Shown here piece after piece: positions 46,289 through 59,422 of a DNA stretch of 64,000 bases (positions are counted from its first letter, which is position 1; each line of letters opens with the position of its first letter). The position numbers and the translations under genes were made by a program. The stretch spans positions 74,953,672 through 75,017,671 of the forward strand of contig OW121857.1 of assembly GCA_933228895.1 (NCBI GenBank), in the 5' to 3' direction. The notes beneath the pieces are model-generated. The model did no database searches. It was not told the origin of the DNA and was given only the letters and a program-made list of their open reading frames with translations. The DNA is from Platycnemis pennipes. Lineage: Eukaryota; Arthropoda; Insecta; Odonata; Platycnemididae.

Positions 46289-46509
46289 AGGCCGCTTTAC
46301 ACGATACAATTTTTAGTAAAATTTCTTGTACAAACGCTTGTATGAGAAAATTGTACCGTGTAAAGCGGCAAATTGTGTGAACGCTTGTGCGAATGTCTGA
46401 ATGACTGCATGGAAAACTGAACCTGTTCTAATTCCATTCAGACAAACATACAATTTCGTTCAGTTTATACAAGCGTTTGTACAAGAAATTGTAGCGTGTA
46501 AAGCGGCCT
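46289..46509. mobile_element. Intact 221-bp MITE with TAA target duplication
   Basis: The ends AGGCCGCTTTACACG and CGTGTAAAGCGGCCT are perfect 15-bp inverted repeats; complementarity continues inward with changes (TACAATTT on the left against AAATTGTA on the right). TAA flanks both sides (46286-46288, 46510-46512). A 3-bp TWA duplication is typical of PIF/Harbinger-type elements, so that superfamily is the likely mobiliser, though the terminal sequence alone does not prove it. Internally, GTGTAAAGCGG near 46358 and ACGCTTGT words repeat the subterminal sequence. There is no coding capacity. Confidence 0.85.
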
Positions 46510-46514
46510 TAAGA

Positions 46515-47715
46515 GGCTAGCGTTTATATCGCCTTTATATAATTAAACGAAAAAAATCTTTCATTTATTTTCACTAGTAAACGGACTTTTAACGCACCGC
46601 AATCTCATACGCAAGCCATAACGCTGATAAAATAGGAAGTGTATCTGTATGATAACGGAAATGCACACATTTCTGTGCGGCAGACCAATATATCGGCCCA
46701 ATATCAATATATTGTTCAACTTTATGACACTAAAATAATAACATTTATTTTTCAGTCACTGTAAAAATTTTTGTCATTATTAGTTAGTTCCACTTAAGTA
46801 ATGTAAAAGAAAACAGTATTTGGATATTTATAACAATAGCTTCACTATATATGTTTTTTTACTAAGGTGCTACAATTTATTAAATTAACCTCCGAATTTC
46901 TCGAAAGTACCCCAGAAGAAAGGTTAGCACTAAGAGGGAAGTACTATTAAATGCAAAAAATTAAAAGAAAAGTACTATTAAAAGCACAAAATTGAAAGAA
47001 ACTTCCTTTGATCGTTTCGATAAGGGCATACATTTTCTCTCGTACAGATACGTATGTACACGCTAACATTTCTGCGCGCAAAAAGACAAACGCGAAGGAA
47101 ACTACCATCTCGTTTTTCACACCAACACCACGACGAGTAAAGCCCCTCTGCCTGGCACGGAGTCACGGCTGCAGTCGCACGAGATGGGTGGGAGATGAAA
47201 GAACGGGGCAGCGCAACAAAGAAGAGAGGCATAAAGGAGGAATTTGCTCCGGGAGCCAGGAGAGATTTGGGAGGGTGGGAGATGGGGTGGCGAACGCCGG
47301 AGGGTGGTGAAAAGAAGACGGAATAAAGGGGGAAAAGGGGTGGAAGCGGAGTAATTGGAATGGAGTGGCCAGATGAAGGCGAGCGAAGGGATATCAGGGG
47401 AAGGAGAGACTGTTGAAGAGGGAATCGATATGACGTGTTATGCCCTCCGCGAGTCCGTGATACGGGAATGGCCGGCCACATACACAGTATATTGCGTAAC
47501 GCTGATATGACACTTTTTTTGCCTCCCTCCCCTCCTAAAACACTCCATAACATTCCTTATGATCCTATCCCCCTAAAAATTACATAACGCTGCCATTTAA
47601 AACTCTATTTTTGGCAATAATACAACAGATATACATGATAAACAATGGTAAGTCAGATATTCTTAATGATAACCTTGTTTATTACACAATACCGTTCTCT
47701 ATCCAATAACTTCCA
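46515..47715. other. AT-rich then purine-rich, no gene
   Basis: 47150-47420 is purine-rich on the + strand. The 191-codon minus-strand frame at 46978-47553 lies across it and gives Ser/Pro-rich low-complexity sequence. Confidence 0.45.
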
Positions 47716-47718
47716 AGA

Positions 47719-47794
47719 GTGAAAGAAAAATACTGGCAATTTTCCACAAAATTATGTATAATTTTGTGGAAAATTGCCAGTATTTTTCTTTCGC
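47719..47794. repeat. Near-perfect 37-bp palindrome
   Basis: Arms 47719-47755 and 47758-47794 are complementary over 37 positions with one mismatch near the outer end; the spacer is only 2 nt (GT). The stem includes GAAAGAAAAATACTGGCAAT and TTTCCACAAAATTAT. Outside the arms similarity stops at once. No target duplication is obvious. Confidence 0.9.
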
Positions 47795-47799
47795 TATGA

Positions 47800-50700
47800 T
47801 ATTCCACCAAATTAAGCCTGAAACAACTACCTTTAATTCCATGTGTATTATCATTATCAGAGCTGGAATAACCATAAAACAAAATAAACACGCACTTAAG
47901 GCATCACGGGAAGGGGGCGCCACAGAAATTAGAATTTAAAAACATTTAGCAACAAATAAATTCGGTGTACGCAAAAGCAAACATCATTTTCAAAGCTTTT
48001 AGAACATTTTTTCACTTCGAAAAAAATAACATTTTATTTTTTGGCTTTTATGTTTTGGATTATATGTTTATGCGGGCACCAATATATTATAAGTGCTTAT
48101 GGCCTCAATTGGTCTTAATCCGACCCTGGTCATTGGTATTTGAAGAAATAATTCATTTTATACCAAATGCATCTTTTTCCCAATGCAAGAGACGAGTGGA
48201 CGCCCGCACTCCCAGTCGATTAAGCATCGTAATGGTGAGCCCGATCCCTCCCCTCCTATAGCATTACGTTAATTATGAACGACCCCAGGATTCTAAATTA
48301 TGTAGAAGCGAGTCACGTTCCCCCATAACGAATAGTGAAAGACAGACGATACCATGTTTGCACCAAAAGTGAAAAGAGGAATAAAGACCAGCCGAACCCT
48401 ATTGTTTTCCAAAACCAAACTATCGCGTTTGAGATGATTGGAATTAACACGTAAGCCACAAGGAAAGGGAGCATTGAATATTTAGCCCAAGACATTGATG
48501 GTACTCTCAGAGATATCAGAGCTGTACGAAACTTACTTGTTTCAAGTAGCTAAAACCTTATTATTAACTTTAGGGTAATTCTATGCAGAAAACCCCGGGA
48601 AAAAATAGATACGAAACATAATACTTTAGGAAATGCAAACAATCGAGCTTATTGGCGAATACATTTTAAAAAATATTACCGGCTAAACGTTTTGCTGGCT
48701 ACTTTATACAATCGTTAAGGTATGCTCTTTGAGGGTGCCATTAAATTTCAGGACCCCAGTAAATATATACATTGGCATATTTATGACTATGACAGAATCT
48801 ACTACTGCATCGTAAATGACTGAAGCATGTACGGCATCAACAATATTATTACCAAATATATTCTGCATTGATATCAAGTCCATTTAAAAATTAATGAAAA
48901 TGAAAAGATATAAATGAAAGAAGACAATTTCGTTTGGTTGATCGAATTTGAATCTTATGCAACTGAATCGCATACAAAATACACACCGGACCTGGATAAA
49001 ACGTTTGCGAATGACATACCAATATTTAAGTAAGATTAGCGTGCATGCGGATATTCATATACGACGGGAATAACCTTTGGGATGCAGCCAGAATTAGTGT
49101 TGTCAAGCGACGATAGAGGGTTCTGGCAGGACTCAAATGTCAACGAGGAAGAATAAATCCAATCTCTACACCCAACGAACGAAAGAACTGCCCGCAGCGA
49201 AAAATCTTATAAGTCGGCGAGCAATATCGAAACCTAGATGATAAAAAGAACACATTAATTAGACCATTAAGACACGTGGGACAAACCTAATCCTGGCACA
49301 ACCGTGGCCGAAGGCGGAAGAGCGCGTTGCTATGGCGACGCAACAACAGCGGGAAAAAAAACCGATACGACCAATGAGGGACAACAATGTGGAACACAAA
49401 GCAGAGGCGTGAGTTCATTACCCAGCGCTAAAAACGGACGGTGGGAAAACGGCCGGTTTAGTTCCAGCTCGGGCGTGGGTGAGAAATTGGAAAACAAGGT
49501 CGAGGGAGGGAGAAGATTGGAAGCAGGGAATGAACGCTCTGGATGCAATAGGAAATGAAGGTGGGCGGGTTACCATTGCGCTGCGTTGCTTGGCGAAAAA
49601 AATGAAGAAAACGGAAGAAAAGAGTCCCCATTCCGTCCTAGGTCCACACAGGAAAGATTCAGCCCTAGGATAATCCACTCACACACCGTAGGGGAGACCT
49701 TTGCCTGGTCGAGGTGGCGCCTGCGAGATGGGGAAACTTCGTGAATGGGAAATAGGAGAGGGTAAGAGAAGGCAAACGTCCCCCATTCACAGCTCTGATC
49801 AAAGAGATACTTCGGGTGTGTTCTGGCGCGGTGAAAATGGTCGAAAAAATAAAAGTATTTCGTTCGAGAGTAAATGAGCATTTACTCTCGCCCCGCAGCA
49901 AGCTAAAGAGAAGGCAATGAGAAATATAAGCATCGCACGTGAGGTCATTGAGGAAAATAGTTTCCGAAAAGAAACGGTACTCAGTTTTAAAGATCGGTCC
50001 GAGAATAGTTTTACACAAAAGACTCCGTAGCAATGGGTATCGATTTGGGTTAAGTACAAAAGAATAATAGAATGATTTTTTTCGTCGTAACTGACGGAAT
50101 GAGCTTGCTAAAGTATATATGCATAAAATTGAATCCAAAATAATGTTTATAATTACGAGAGAGAATAAGAGCATAGATTAAACAACTATTAAAGGTGCAG
50201 TCGTGGCCTCTGCAGTCAGAAAAGATGCACTTAGTTGTAGGAATACAAATTTTTTTGTGCATTATTTTGAAATCTCCTACCTTACTGTGTAAAACGTGAA
50301 ATTAGAAGTTTGTCATGCATGATGTTATTTTAAGCCAGAAGGTCGTATGGCATTTGATGCTGCCGCGTACCGTTGATAAATTTACGTTTCTACCAATGAA
50401 ACAGTGTTTCCGCTAAAAACGGAGTACGCTCACAAACGCCAAGTTACCAGTAAGAAAGGAAGTTTCAAGATTTTTTCTTTCGACAAAATTCATGCTTTTT
50501 CTGATAAAAATCTCAGCAAAGACGTACTTAAAATATTAAACGTGGGTACTTAAAGGTATTTCAAGCCATTTGGAGAAGACATAAATATCGACCTCAAATC
50601 CAAATTATCGAAAAAACAATTTATCATAAATTTGGCCCAACACAGTTCCCTCAGGAAATTGCATAAAAAATAGCATTGAGGGAAAATAGAATACGCAACA

Positions 50701-51600
50701 TCTAATTGCAACGGCAAACGATTAAGAGAAACATTTATTAATCGGCCAGATATTAGAGAACAAACAAGTAGACAAAGACATAGTCAAGAAGATGAAAGCA
50801 ACAAGCAAAATATTTAAAGAAATATAGCAAATATCTAGAGTAAAAAGATAATAATATTACAAGCGTGATTTTCTTTGAAATGTCGAGGGCTCATCGGCAC
50901 GCCTTGTTAAAAATCTATGATTTTACTACTAAAATAACCTATAAGTTAAATCTAAATGAACCCATTACAAAAGGATGAAGTTCACTGAGGCATGTCAGAA
51001 TCCAAAACTGGACCAATAAACCTGAATTCCGTACATAGTTTGCCCTAAAATGGAATAGCTTTTGGACATAATTGAGCCCGAAGCCCGCATAATACGTACG
51101 TCTAAACTTGTAAACACTAACCGTGACTCAGAAGGACGATATTTTCCAAAGCGAGCAGACAACAATGGGTGGAGAATCAAGGCCAATGGCAGGGTCAAGC
51201 CAAAGGCTACCTTAACTAACCCCACTCTCCCCCATTTCCCACAACGTGTCCGTTAACCTTCCGACTGGAGATGAATTGGGCCAAAAACCTTCCTCACCGC
51301 CGCGTGAAATACAGCCGAACCGCGCGAGACGCGACCCTGACTGATTCGGGAAACGACGCAACTAAGATAGGAGGACAAATTTGCTGGGATCCGCGAGGCT
51401 CAAATTCCTTCGCCGATGCCAACACAAACTCCACGCAACGTACGCTTTTTGACTTGAAAAAATAAATTCCCCGACATGTTTTCACGGGCGGTACCCTTCT
51501 TTTTATCTTTACTATAGCATCTTTTTATTAAAAAAACACCTTTTTTTCGTTCCCATCTGGAAAGAGAGAGAGACGGTTGTCCTGGGAGCCTCTGCACTCA
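47800..51600. other. AT-rich interval with a small GC-richer island
   Basis: 49300-49760 is a mixed, purine-rich island with overlapping unrecognised frames; the rest is AT-rich. 51040-51470 is GC-moderate with featureless frames. No repeats or genes that I can support. Confidence 0.4.
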
Positions 51601-52440
51601 TCTTTTTAGTCATGACAGCGCACTATTCGCGCGGGGAACACGTTTTTTCAAAGCATTTTTTCGCGAACGGATAAAGAGTGTTGGAGGCGTAAGGAATATA
51701 CGGCCTGGATGGGAAGTTGATAGGGACTGCGGTGGGAAGGGAGACATACAACAATGGCTTCGACATGCCCTCCGCCTGATCTCCTGCCAACGGTCTTCCC
51801 TACACCATCGAGTGGTCGCAATACTTCTCGACCCACCCAGTCTCCGAACACCCCCCTCCACCCACCCTTTAGAAGACCAACGACCACCTTCCCCCAAGAT
51901 CACACCCCCTCAACTCCTCCCACCCAAACGCACGCACAAAATCACACACGAACGCACACATACACACCTCCGCCACCTGGCGAAAGCAATTCAAAAGGGC
52001 GAAACGACTTCCAATCACAAGCGGGGAGGGAGAGAGTGGGGTGAGGTTTGGGATTTTCACTGCGGTTGGCAGTTCAATTCCCGCTTTCCCGAGCAAGTTC
52101 AGTTCAAGCCCGTCCATTCCCCAACACCCTCTTTTCCCTCCCGCCCTCGCCAAAAAGGACACCTAGAACTCTTCCTCCACGACTCACCACCCACGCTCCC
52201 AATTCCTCCTCGCGACCAGTTAATACACGTCCCCCAAAAACCGATAGCGGTCCATTTTGAGGGGGATACATTTTGGTGATGACGGCATAGCCGTGACGGC
52301 GCCGGCAAAGAGGACGACTGTAAAAGGGGAAACAGTGGGTTAATTCTCGACCGTGCTCCTCGGACGGACACAAAAGAGTACGAAAACACCAATCCGACGA
52401 AAATACTGGGAGTAATTTCCGATAATGACGGCATGGTGGC
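51601..52440. other. Pyrimidine-rich low-complexity block
   Basis: 51750-52250 on the + strand is rich in C, A and T (CCCACC, CACACA, CCTCC words). Frames in several phases are open together (for example 155 codons + at 51812-52279) with Pro/Thr/His-rich products; I do not call them genes. Confidence 0.5.
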
Positions 52441-55070
52441 CTTGCCGGTTCCACAAAGCGTTCAGTTTCAGCGCAGAGAAAAAAAATTCCATTCGTCTTT
52501 CCTTTTCATAGTCTCGCGGGTATTGTTCTATGTTTTATTCGCTAAAACATCTCTTAATTTGAGCATGGCAGTCTCCATGACAAGTACCACAGTAAATAAA
52601 CAAAAATATGGAATATTTCCAAAAAAATCGGTATTTTTAGCCTTTAACATCGCCAGAAGAAGACGATACTTCAAATAAAATGCAGCATGGAATAAGAATT
52701 CAAGGAAGTTTTTGTTGTATGCAATGTGTTGGGATGCATTTTTGCATTATTTCGATACTATGGTGTTCGAGCTTTACACATCTTAGGAAAACAATAACTT
52801 GCTACCAATTAGGTCCAAAGACGCCATCGCTGGACCAATAAAGAAATATAAGTCAATAAGAACGCGAAGAGTGTTTGAGGACCATACAGTCTTACGCAAT
52901 CTACTGAAATTTTAGAACCACCCCTTGAAAAACACGATGTTTACTTTAAACTATACCTTTCAATGAAATACAAATTTATTGTTTTGCAGGTACAAGTATT
53001 TTTAAAGGGAAAATCCGATCGGTGTACATATAATTAAATTAAGAACCTGATCACACCAGTGACGTCCACCACATTCTAAAGCGTTGTCTTTATCACGATT
53101 CAGTTTTGCTTAGCAAGCCAAAACGGTTTGAAGGAAACTAGACACTAATGTAAAGTTTGCTGGCATATCAGGCGTCAGACGAGCATGCCAAAACTCAACT
53201 GCCGAATTGCAGCTGGATGGGTTGCAGCAATCCACATGATGAACAGACTCCGTGTAATGTCACCCTATTCTATGATACATTATGCGACGGAGAAAGGAAA
53301 GAATGGGATTTACAACGCGAAGGAAAGGGATGCTGGAACGATAAGACGATTCATTTTTTTTCCAGTCGCAAGATTCTATGCAGACCACACCATTTTGGGC
53401 AAATGCTGGTCCAATGAAAATATCATCGAGTCATATTCAATGCAAACGGGTCAAGAGTTAAGGAATATCGAGTGGGCTGTTTGGCCAAGATGCTTGCAGA
53501 AAAATCTTGAGTACTGCGCATTTCTTAAACCCCTCCAATCCTGCACCGATTTTTTTCTAGCATGAAAAACTGAAGAGCACTACCAAATTAAGACGAATTC
53601 CATCTTTGAAAAAAATTCACTGAAGTGGATAGGGAGTAGACGGATCCGAGGGCATGTTGGGAAGGAATAAAATTTCTCATTGCGTCAATAATTAAGAGAA
53701 TTAAATCAAGACTCATTAGACGGGAACAACCTCATTTAACAAATAAAAATAATTAACCACTCGAGTTAAGGGTTGAAATCATGAATCCCCTCTTGGGGCG
53801 ATTTTATAAACTCGATAAGGCTGGCTAAGGGGGAAATAAATCCCCAGCCCACGTACTTAATTAATCGCCGAGCTCCTCAGATCGAGCGGAGGAAGGAACT
53901 TGAGCGGGCGAAGGTATTCGCCGATGGGTGGGGCGAGCGAAAGGCATGCAAAGAAACGTCCACCTACTCAATAGCCTTCCCCACCCGCCTCGTCACGGAC
54001 GGAGTCATCCATTCAGGCCACCCTGTGAGGGCGGGAGAACCAGAGGGGACGAAGAGGGGGAAGGAACGCGGATAAGGAGACTAGGAAGGCTGGTGAGGGT
54101 AGGAGGACGGCGCTAGACCGCATCTCAGGGGTACAATGACCACCAGTTCCGGCCCGGGCGGTATCGGATATCCGGCAGACTCGGTCCGAGAGGGTATATG
54201 AAGAGCCGGCTGAGATACGGGTGGGTCTTTCCCCCCTCCCGCCCTTACGGGGTGGGTCTCTGAGGGTAAGAAGAGGTCAAAGGGGATGGAAAAAGCGGAA
54301 GGCGCTGGATAAGGAAGCAGAAGGGATAAAGGGGCCCAGAGAGGTGAAGACGCCCTAAAAGAAGTTTACAGGCCAATTTTTGAACCCTTCCAATCCCATC
54401 ATCGTTCTCAGTTGGCTGGTTTTATATCAACATTATCCGAAGAATTCGTTCTTACAGGCCACTACTTATATCACCGGTTAATCTGGAAATTACCTACTTT
54501 TCAAAAGAAAAATTTGATATTTTTCACTCCATCCCAATTGTTCAGTGCAAAAAAAAAAGAAAACGGAGTGTGATGAAATATTACCGACAGTCAGACTACC
54601 GCGCAGAAAATGTAAATCGTCAAGAAGAACTTTGAAGGTTGGCTCAAGTAAAGAATAGGACGTCAGATGCTGTAGGCATTTGCTGTAGGTACAGGTAATG
54701 ATAGGTGTTAAGTTAATCTAGATGAAAACTCTGATCAAACATAGCTAACACGGTTCGTTCTAAGATTGTTCATTTCATGACTGATAAAAAACGATGGAGA
54801 GAAATAATCAAAATCTGTCATAATATAAGTCAGTAGGCAAAGAAATTTTTTTTCAATTGCGTTTAGCCGTCGCCCTGACACTATACCCTTTTTTCTTAAG
54901 AAAATTGATATTAGGTACTTCCACGAAATGAATTCTAAAGTAGGAGATTATAATTATTTTTGCTTGACCTGTAGTCGTTTTTTGCTGGTACTTCTATACT
55001 TTTCACAACCCCATCTGACCAAATACGCGCATGAAATTGATGGCTTCTGGCGTCACTTTATGGAATTTAC
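52441..55070. other. No recognisable gene or repeat
   Basis: The + frames at 53157-53417 and 53185-53565 (126 codons) overlap and lack recognisable domains. 53780-54320 is GC-moderate with purine-rich ends. The remainder is AT-rich. Confidence 0.35.
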
Positions 55071-55072
55071 TT

Positions 55073-55254
55073 GTATTCATTATGAATGACAAAATATCCT
55101 TTGTATTTCCACAATTTATTCTCTTACACTACGACCATGGTTTCGACGGTTAGGATTCGACCTGGGGATCACGTTAATCGTCGAAATCATGGTCGTAGTG
55201 TGAGAGAACAAATTATGGAAATACAAAGGTTATTTTATCATTCATAATGAATAC
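55073..55254. mobile_element. Foldback element B with hammerhead-like termini
   Basis: Arms 55073-55148 and 55179-55254 are 76 bp each with about six mismatches (roughly 92% identical); the loop is 30 nt. The minus strand of the left arm carries GAAACCATGGTC (55133-55144); the right arm carries GAAATCATGGTC (55183-55194) on the + strand. Before the right copy, CTGGGGA (55162-55168) fits the first hammerhead strand CUGANGA with one change, and ACG-TTAAT-CGT can form a short stem II. Same design as element A at 6796. Confidence 0.8.
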
Positions 55255-55504
55255 GCCCATGAATCCCAGAAAGAGTTTTTCTGTTCTAGAGGTTGATATC
55301 ATTACTTTTGTTTTGCCCTCATTCTGTATTTCTCTATTATTACTCAATTACATCAATTAGCACTATTCAATTCCTGTTCGTAATTATGATTACAACTATG
55401 TAAACCTACACATAAAACTCTTGGTTTGGAAAAATGGGTATTAACACAATACATATACAACGAGGATAGGACAAGTAAAAGAATACTTATGCATAATAGA
55501 CGAA

Positions 55505-55625
55505 CACAAAGTAGGTGGGGAACATGGAATAAAACAAGATGACAACTAAGGAAAGCTTGACTCAGTCGGGATTTGAACCACGGACCTTCGACCTCCTGGG
55601 ATTTATATATACAACAATTGCTTGG
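55505..55625 (-). mobile_element. tRNA-derived SINE, family 2
   Basis: On the minus strand: AGGTCCGTGGTTCAAATCCC (B-box region), then GACTGAGTCAAGCTTTCC and TTCCATGTTCCCCACC. This matches the family-2 copy at 10797-10925. The A box is diverged. Confidence 0.6.
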
Positions 55626-55629
55626 ACAG

Positions 55630-58600
55630 AGCTATTGGACGTCCGAGGACCCCTTCTTCCTCCATTTGACTCCGCTCCATTTCGCAAATCAGATCCGAGC
55701 CCAGTTTAACTGCATCCTTCCCTAATCGCACCGCGAGGTGAGCATGCAAAAGTGAGGGGTGGGGGGTGTGCCTCATGCAAACACGGAAAGGACTGCAGCA
55801 CAGCTGAGGCGCCCGGAGGGACGGCGCCAACGTACGGCGCATGCACAGCGGCGTTCTGGAAATGGAGAACGGTGAACTGGTGACGAAGGCTCCGCGAAGA
55901 GTTGCCATTGAAAATTTCCGCGAAAAATTGCCATAGACCGGCGATAAAAAGTATTTAAAAGTTTTAAACGTGACATTGGTCCAAGCTGCATAGTTTTGAA
56001 AGTATAAATTATGAAAACATCATCAAAATCATCAACACCAGTCACCAATCTAAAGACCACTTTGACGCCATCCTCCCATCGATTCTTCTTTCAGCGTATC
56101 TTTTCATATTCACAAAACTCATATCTGCTACACCTTCCATTGCTTTCTTTAAAAATCTTACCTAGTAATTTGAATTAGGCAATGAAATAGAATGGCCTAA
56201 ACCTATATTTATGGTAACAAATGAGATGAATACAGACGATGATGCACTTTTGTGACGTTTAATTATCCATACCATTTCTCTTTACCTCGTCAACTGTCTG
56301 AATGAGACTATCAGATATATTAATACGCACCCTTTATCTCTTCTGTTTACACATTTTCATTCGATTTCCTTCTTCAAATTTTATTCCCAGAACATATTAA
56401 TTGGGATAGACCATTTGACCTTCTCCACCCATGTATTCAACACGCTAGGTATGCTAAGAGCCTCGCCAAATGTTCCAATTTTAACGTTTAAAAAAATATA
56501 ACCTTTTTACTTCATCCTTCCGGAAAGGTTCGTTGCATTGTAACCTCGCATTCGTAACTCCATCAATACAACTGCAACTAAAAGATTGATTCACGAGAAA
56601 TTAAAGTATCATAAATAATGTAGGCGGACTATTGTGGAAAAATAAACGACCATGATCAAACGAGGAAAGAAAGGGTAAGCAACTCACCGGCAAAATTTCC
56701 AAAAACCCATTAAAATCCAAAAAGATAAATATTTACTCGTTAAAAAACAGAAACAGTAACAATACTAACGTATCCATAGACAGAAAAGAGAGCAAAGTCA
56801 TCGAAGAGGACAAAATGCTAGGAAACTCAAAGCACGTCGATGAATATAATTCATGTAAAAACTGGACTGTTAAAATATGCATTACGTGTGGGTAAGTAAT
56901 TGCACTTCGTGGGAGTGATCAACGTGAGCAGAGTACCCGTCGTTACGACCCCTCTCATTACCAAACTTGACTCTCAAAAACAATAGGGACGTATTGGTCG
57001 CAAAATTCGTTTAGTCCCGCTCCGGGACTACGGTATCTGGTCACATTGACTCCGGGCTAATGGAATCACGGCTAATGCTGGAATGGAGGGCACGCGAAGT
57101 TCGGGTCCGTAGGTAGGCAGGGCAGGGATACGCGATGAGCTGAGGGTTCCTCCTCTCCGGTAATCTAGAAGAGCAATCCACCCGATTGTCATCCGATGTT
57201 AGAGGCAGTTCATGCATGACAAAACATCAGCAGCCCGAGTCAACTACCCGGAACTCGTGCATAGAATCCTATTGCGTTGGGCAATGGATTAGACCCGGTA
57301 GGAGCATAGAAGAGATTGCAACGAACCCGTTCGGTATTGCCCTTGATTACGTCCCGACGGGATGACACGCTATCTACACTGAAGATTCCTGATGACGGAA
57401 ACAAATAGGCAATCTTGTTTGGGCTCCTGAAATCACGCAATTCGAACACATAAATACTTAACTATCAATTAATTAATAAGCTAGCAGCAGAACTACTTCC
57501 ATTAATCCATTAAAATTGACCAAGCCTATTAAATAAAATGCTACAATTTTAAGTCAAAAATTAAAGTAAATGCTAAGGTATGGGGTTTTCTTTAATAATC
57601 CGAGATGTAAGAGAATTCGCTTCAGATTTTATTTTCAGCCTCTTTATTAAATAAACTGGACAAAATATGCAGATATATAGGGTATATTACTTGGGTACTT
57701 GCACCAAAAACTACATAAACTTAATTTAAAGTTTATACGACGAGTCGAAACTTAACTAGCTAAGTAAAAGTTGGCATCAACCCAATGTTTTCGAGAGCGT
57801 TATGCGTGAGTAATATCAGTCGTTCTCCGTCCATGGGTGTGAACCCGAATATGCACGTAAAATTCTCAGATCCACGACAGGAGATAGGCAAAAGCATAAG
57901 GCGACTTGGCGGATGAATAATGAGACGCGTGAAGCGGCCGTTTCATCCGCAAAGAATGGATTATTTTTTTTTTAATACGTCTCACTCAACCTTTCCCTCT
58001 CAGGATTATTAAGCTGTAGGCTCTCATGTGCGGCCATATACGAAGCGCAAACAACATAAAAAAAAGGCAAGTGCATGCATGGCCGGCCGTTCGTCGGGAA
58101 GGGCTATCTGCATTCCCGCCCTCTGGTCGGTGACACCACTACTAATGCCCTAGAGGCAGGGCGAGGTAAAGCTTCAACAACGTGAGGGAGGATGGGAAAA
58201 AATGGTAGGTTTAAACTGTTCGCGAGACTGGGAGAAAAAAAGAAACATGTTCCCATGGGGCTTGCCTCCACCCCCCCTACGAAGCAGATGTCAAATGCTA
58301 ATTAGGCATAACACCTTCCTCTTCAAAAAATTCCGTGAAAGGAGGACTAAACTTACTCGAAAAACTCTTTCATGTATTAATCATTAGTCTTGTGGACATG
58401 AGAGAATAACGTGGTAGGTTCACGTGTTAAAACATAGCTGTCATAGCCCGAAAGGCGTAATTTTCTCCAAATACTCGATGGAAATTAGATAGCTCTAGAA
58501 ATGAAGCGGATATTATGCAAAGGTATAAAAACTCGGCTTCAACGTGGGTAGTTATTGTTAGCGCCTAGCTTATGAGTAGATATAACAGCGCAATAAATTA

Positions 58601-59420
58601 TATAAAATACAAACACCCAAAGTATGAAACACAAGAATATATCCAACTTCTTCTAGCTAGAAAGTGAAATGCATAGTTTTTGGGAGAAGGGTACATTTGG
58701 TAATAACCGCTTTCAGTAAAAAGTGACAGTCAGCGGAAAGAGTTTCCAACGATCGGCAAGAGATAAAACTAGCTGACTTCTGATTTAATACCCGATTCCT
58801 AAATACTAACAGGACTCTAGAATGTTACAAAAGTTTGATGTGTATCATTTTTTTCACACTTCGGAAACTAAAAGGTATTAACTTTTGATCGTATTGGGCA
58901 TGACTGCGCTGAGTGAGGAACGTGGACATTAATATCAATTCATTTCAATCGCCTCTCATTTTGTCGTGGTTGCTTCTCGCTACTAAAATAGCAGTTACCT
59001 TAATTAGAAAGGATCTTTTCGTCTACTTTTCTCTGACATTACCTATATTTTTTCAAAAATATTAGGCGATTTAAGTATAAGCCGTGTCTGCATTTGGCAA
59101 TAAGCTGATTAAATACCACCTCCGTAGAGGTGAATCCATATTGAAGGTCAATCGAATTCATGAATCAGTTTATCCGTCGAGTTAAGCCATCCATTGTTGC
59201 CATGCCATCGGAGGAGGGGCGAGAGTATCCTTCCGCGACGCCATGTTGGAGTACGTAGCCGAAATGACTATGAACCATTTGCGAAGTACCTACTACCCGT
59301 TGTTTGAAGTTCTTTTCCGGTCAATTAACTAAATAGTTTCCGTTTATTTAAGGACTTAAATTCAACTCTTCACGAATTATTTCCTACTTCCATCCCATTC
59401 CATCGCTGGCCTCAGAAACA
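55630..59420. other. No supported gene or repeat
   Basis: 55600-55910 on the minus strand has a 101-codon frame of Ser/Arg/Leu-rich, featureless sequence in CG-containing DNA. 57000-57420 and 57820-58180 are GC-moderate. The remaining sequence is AT-rich and shows no terminal repeats to me. Confidence 0.4.
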
Positions 59421-59422
59421 TA

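Noticed and set aside
46978..47553. 191-codon minus-strand open frame
   Set aside because: Spans a purine-rich tract, is Ser/Pro-rich and has no motif.
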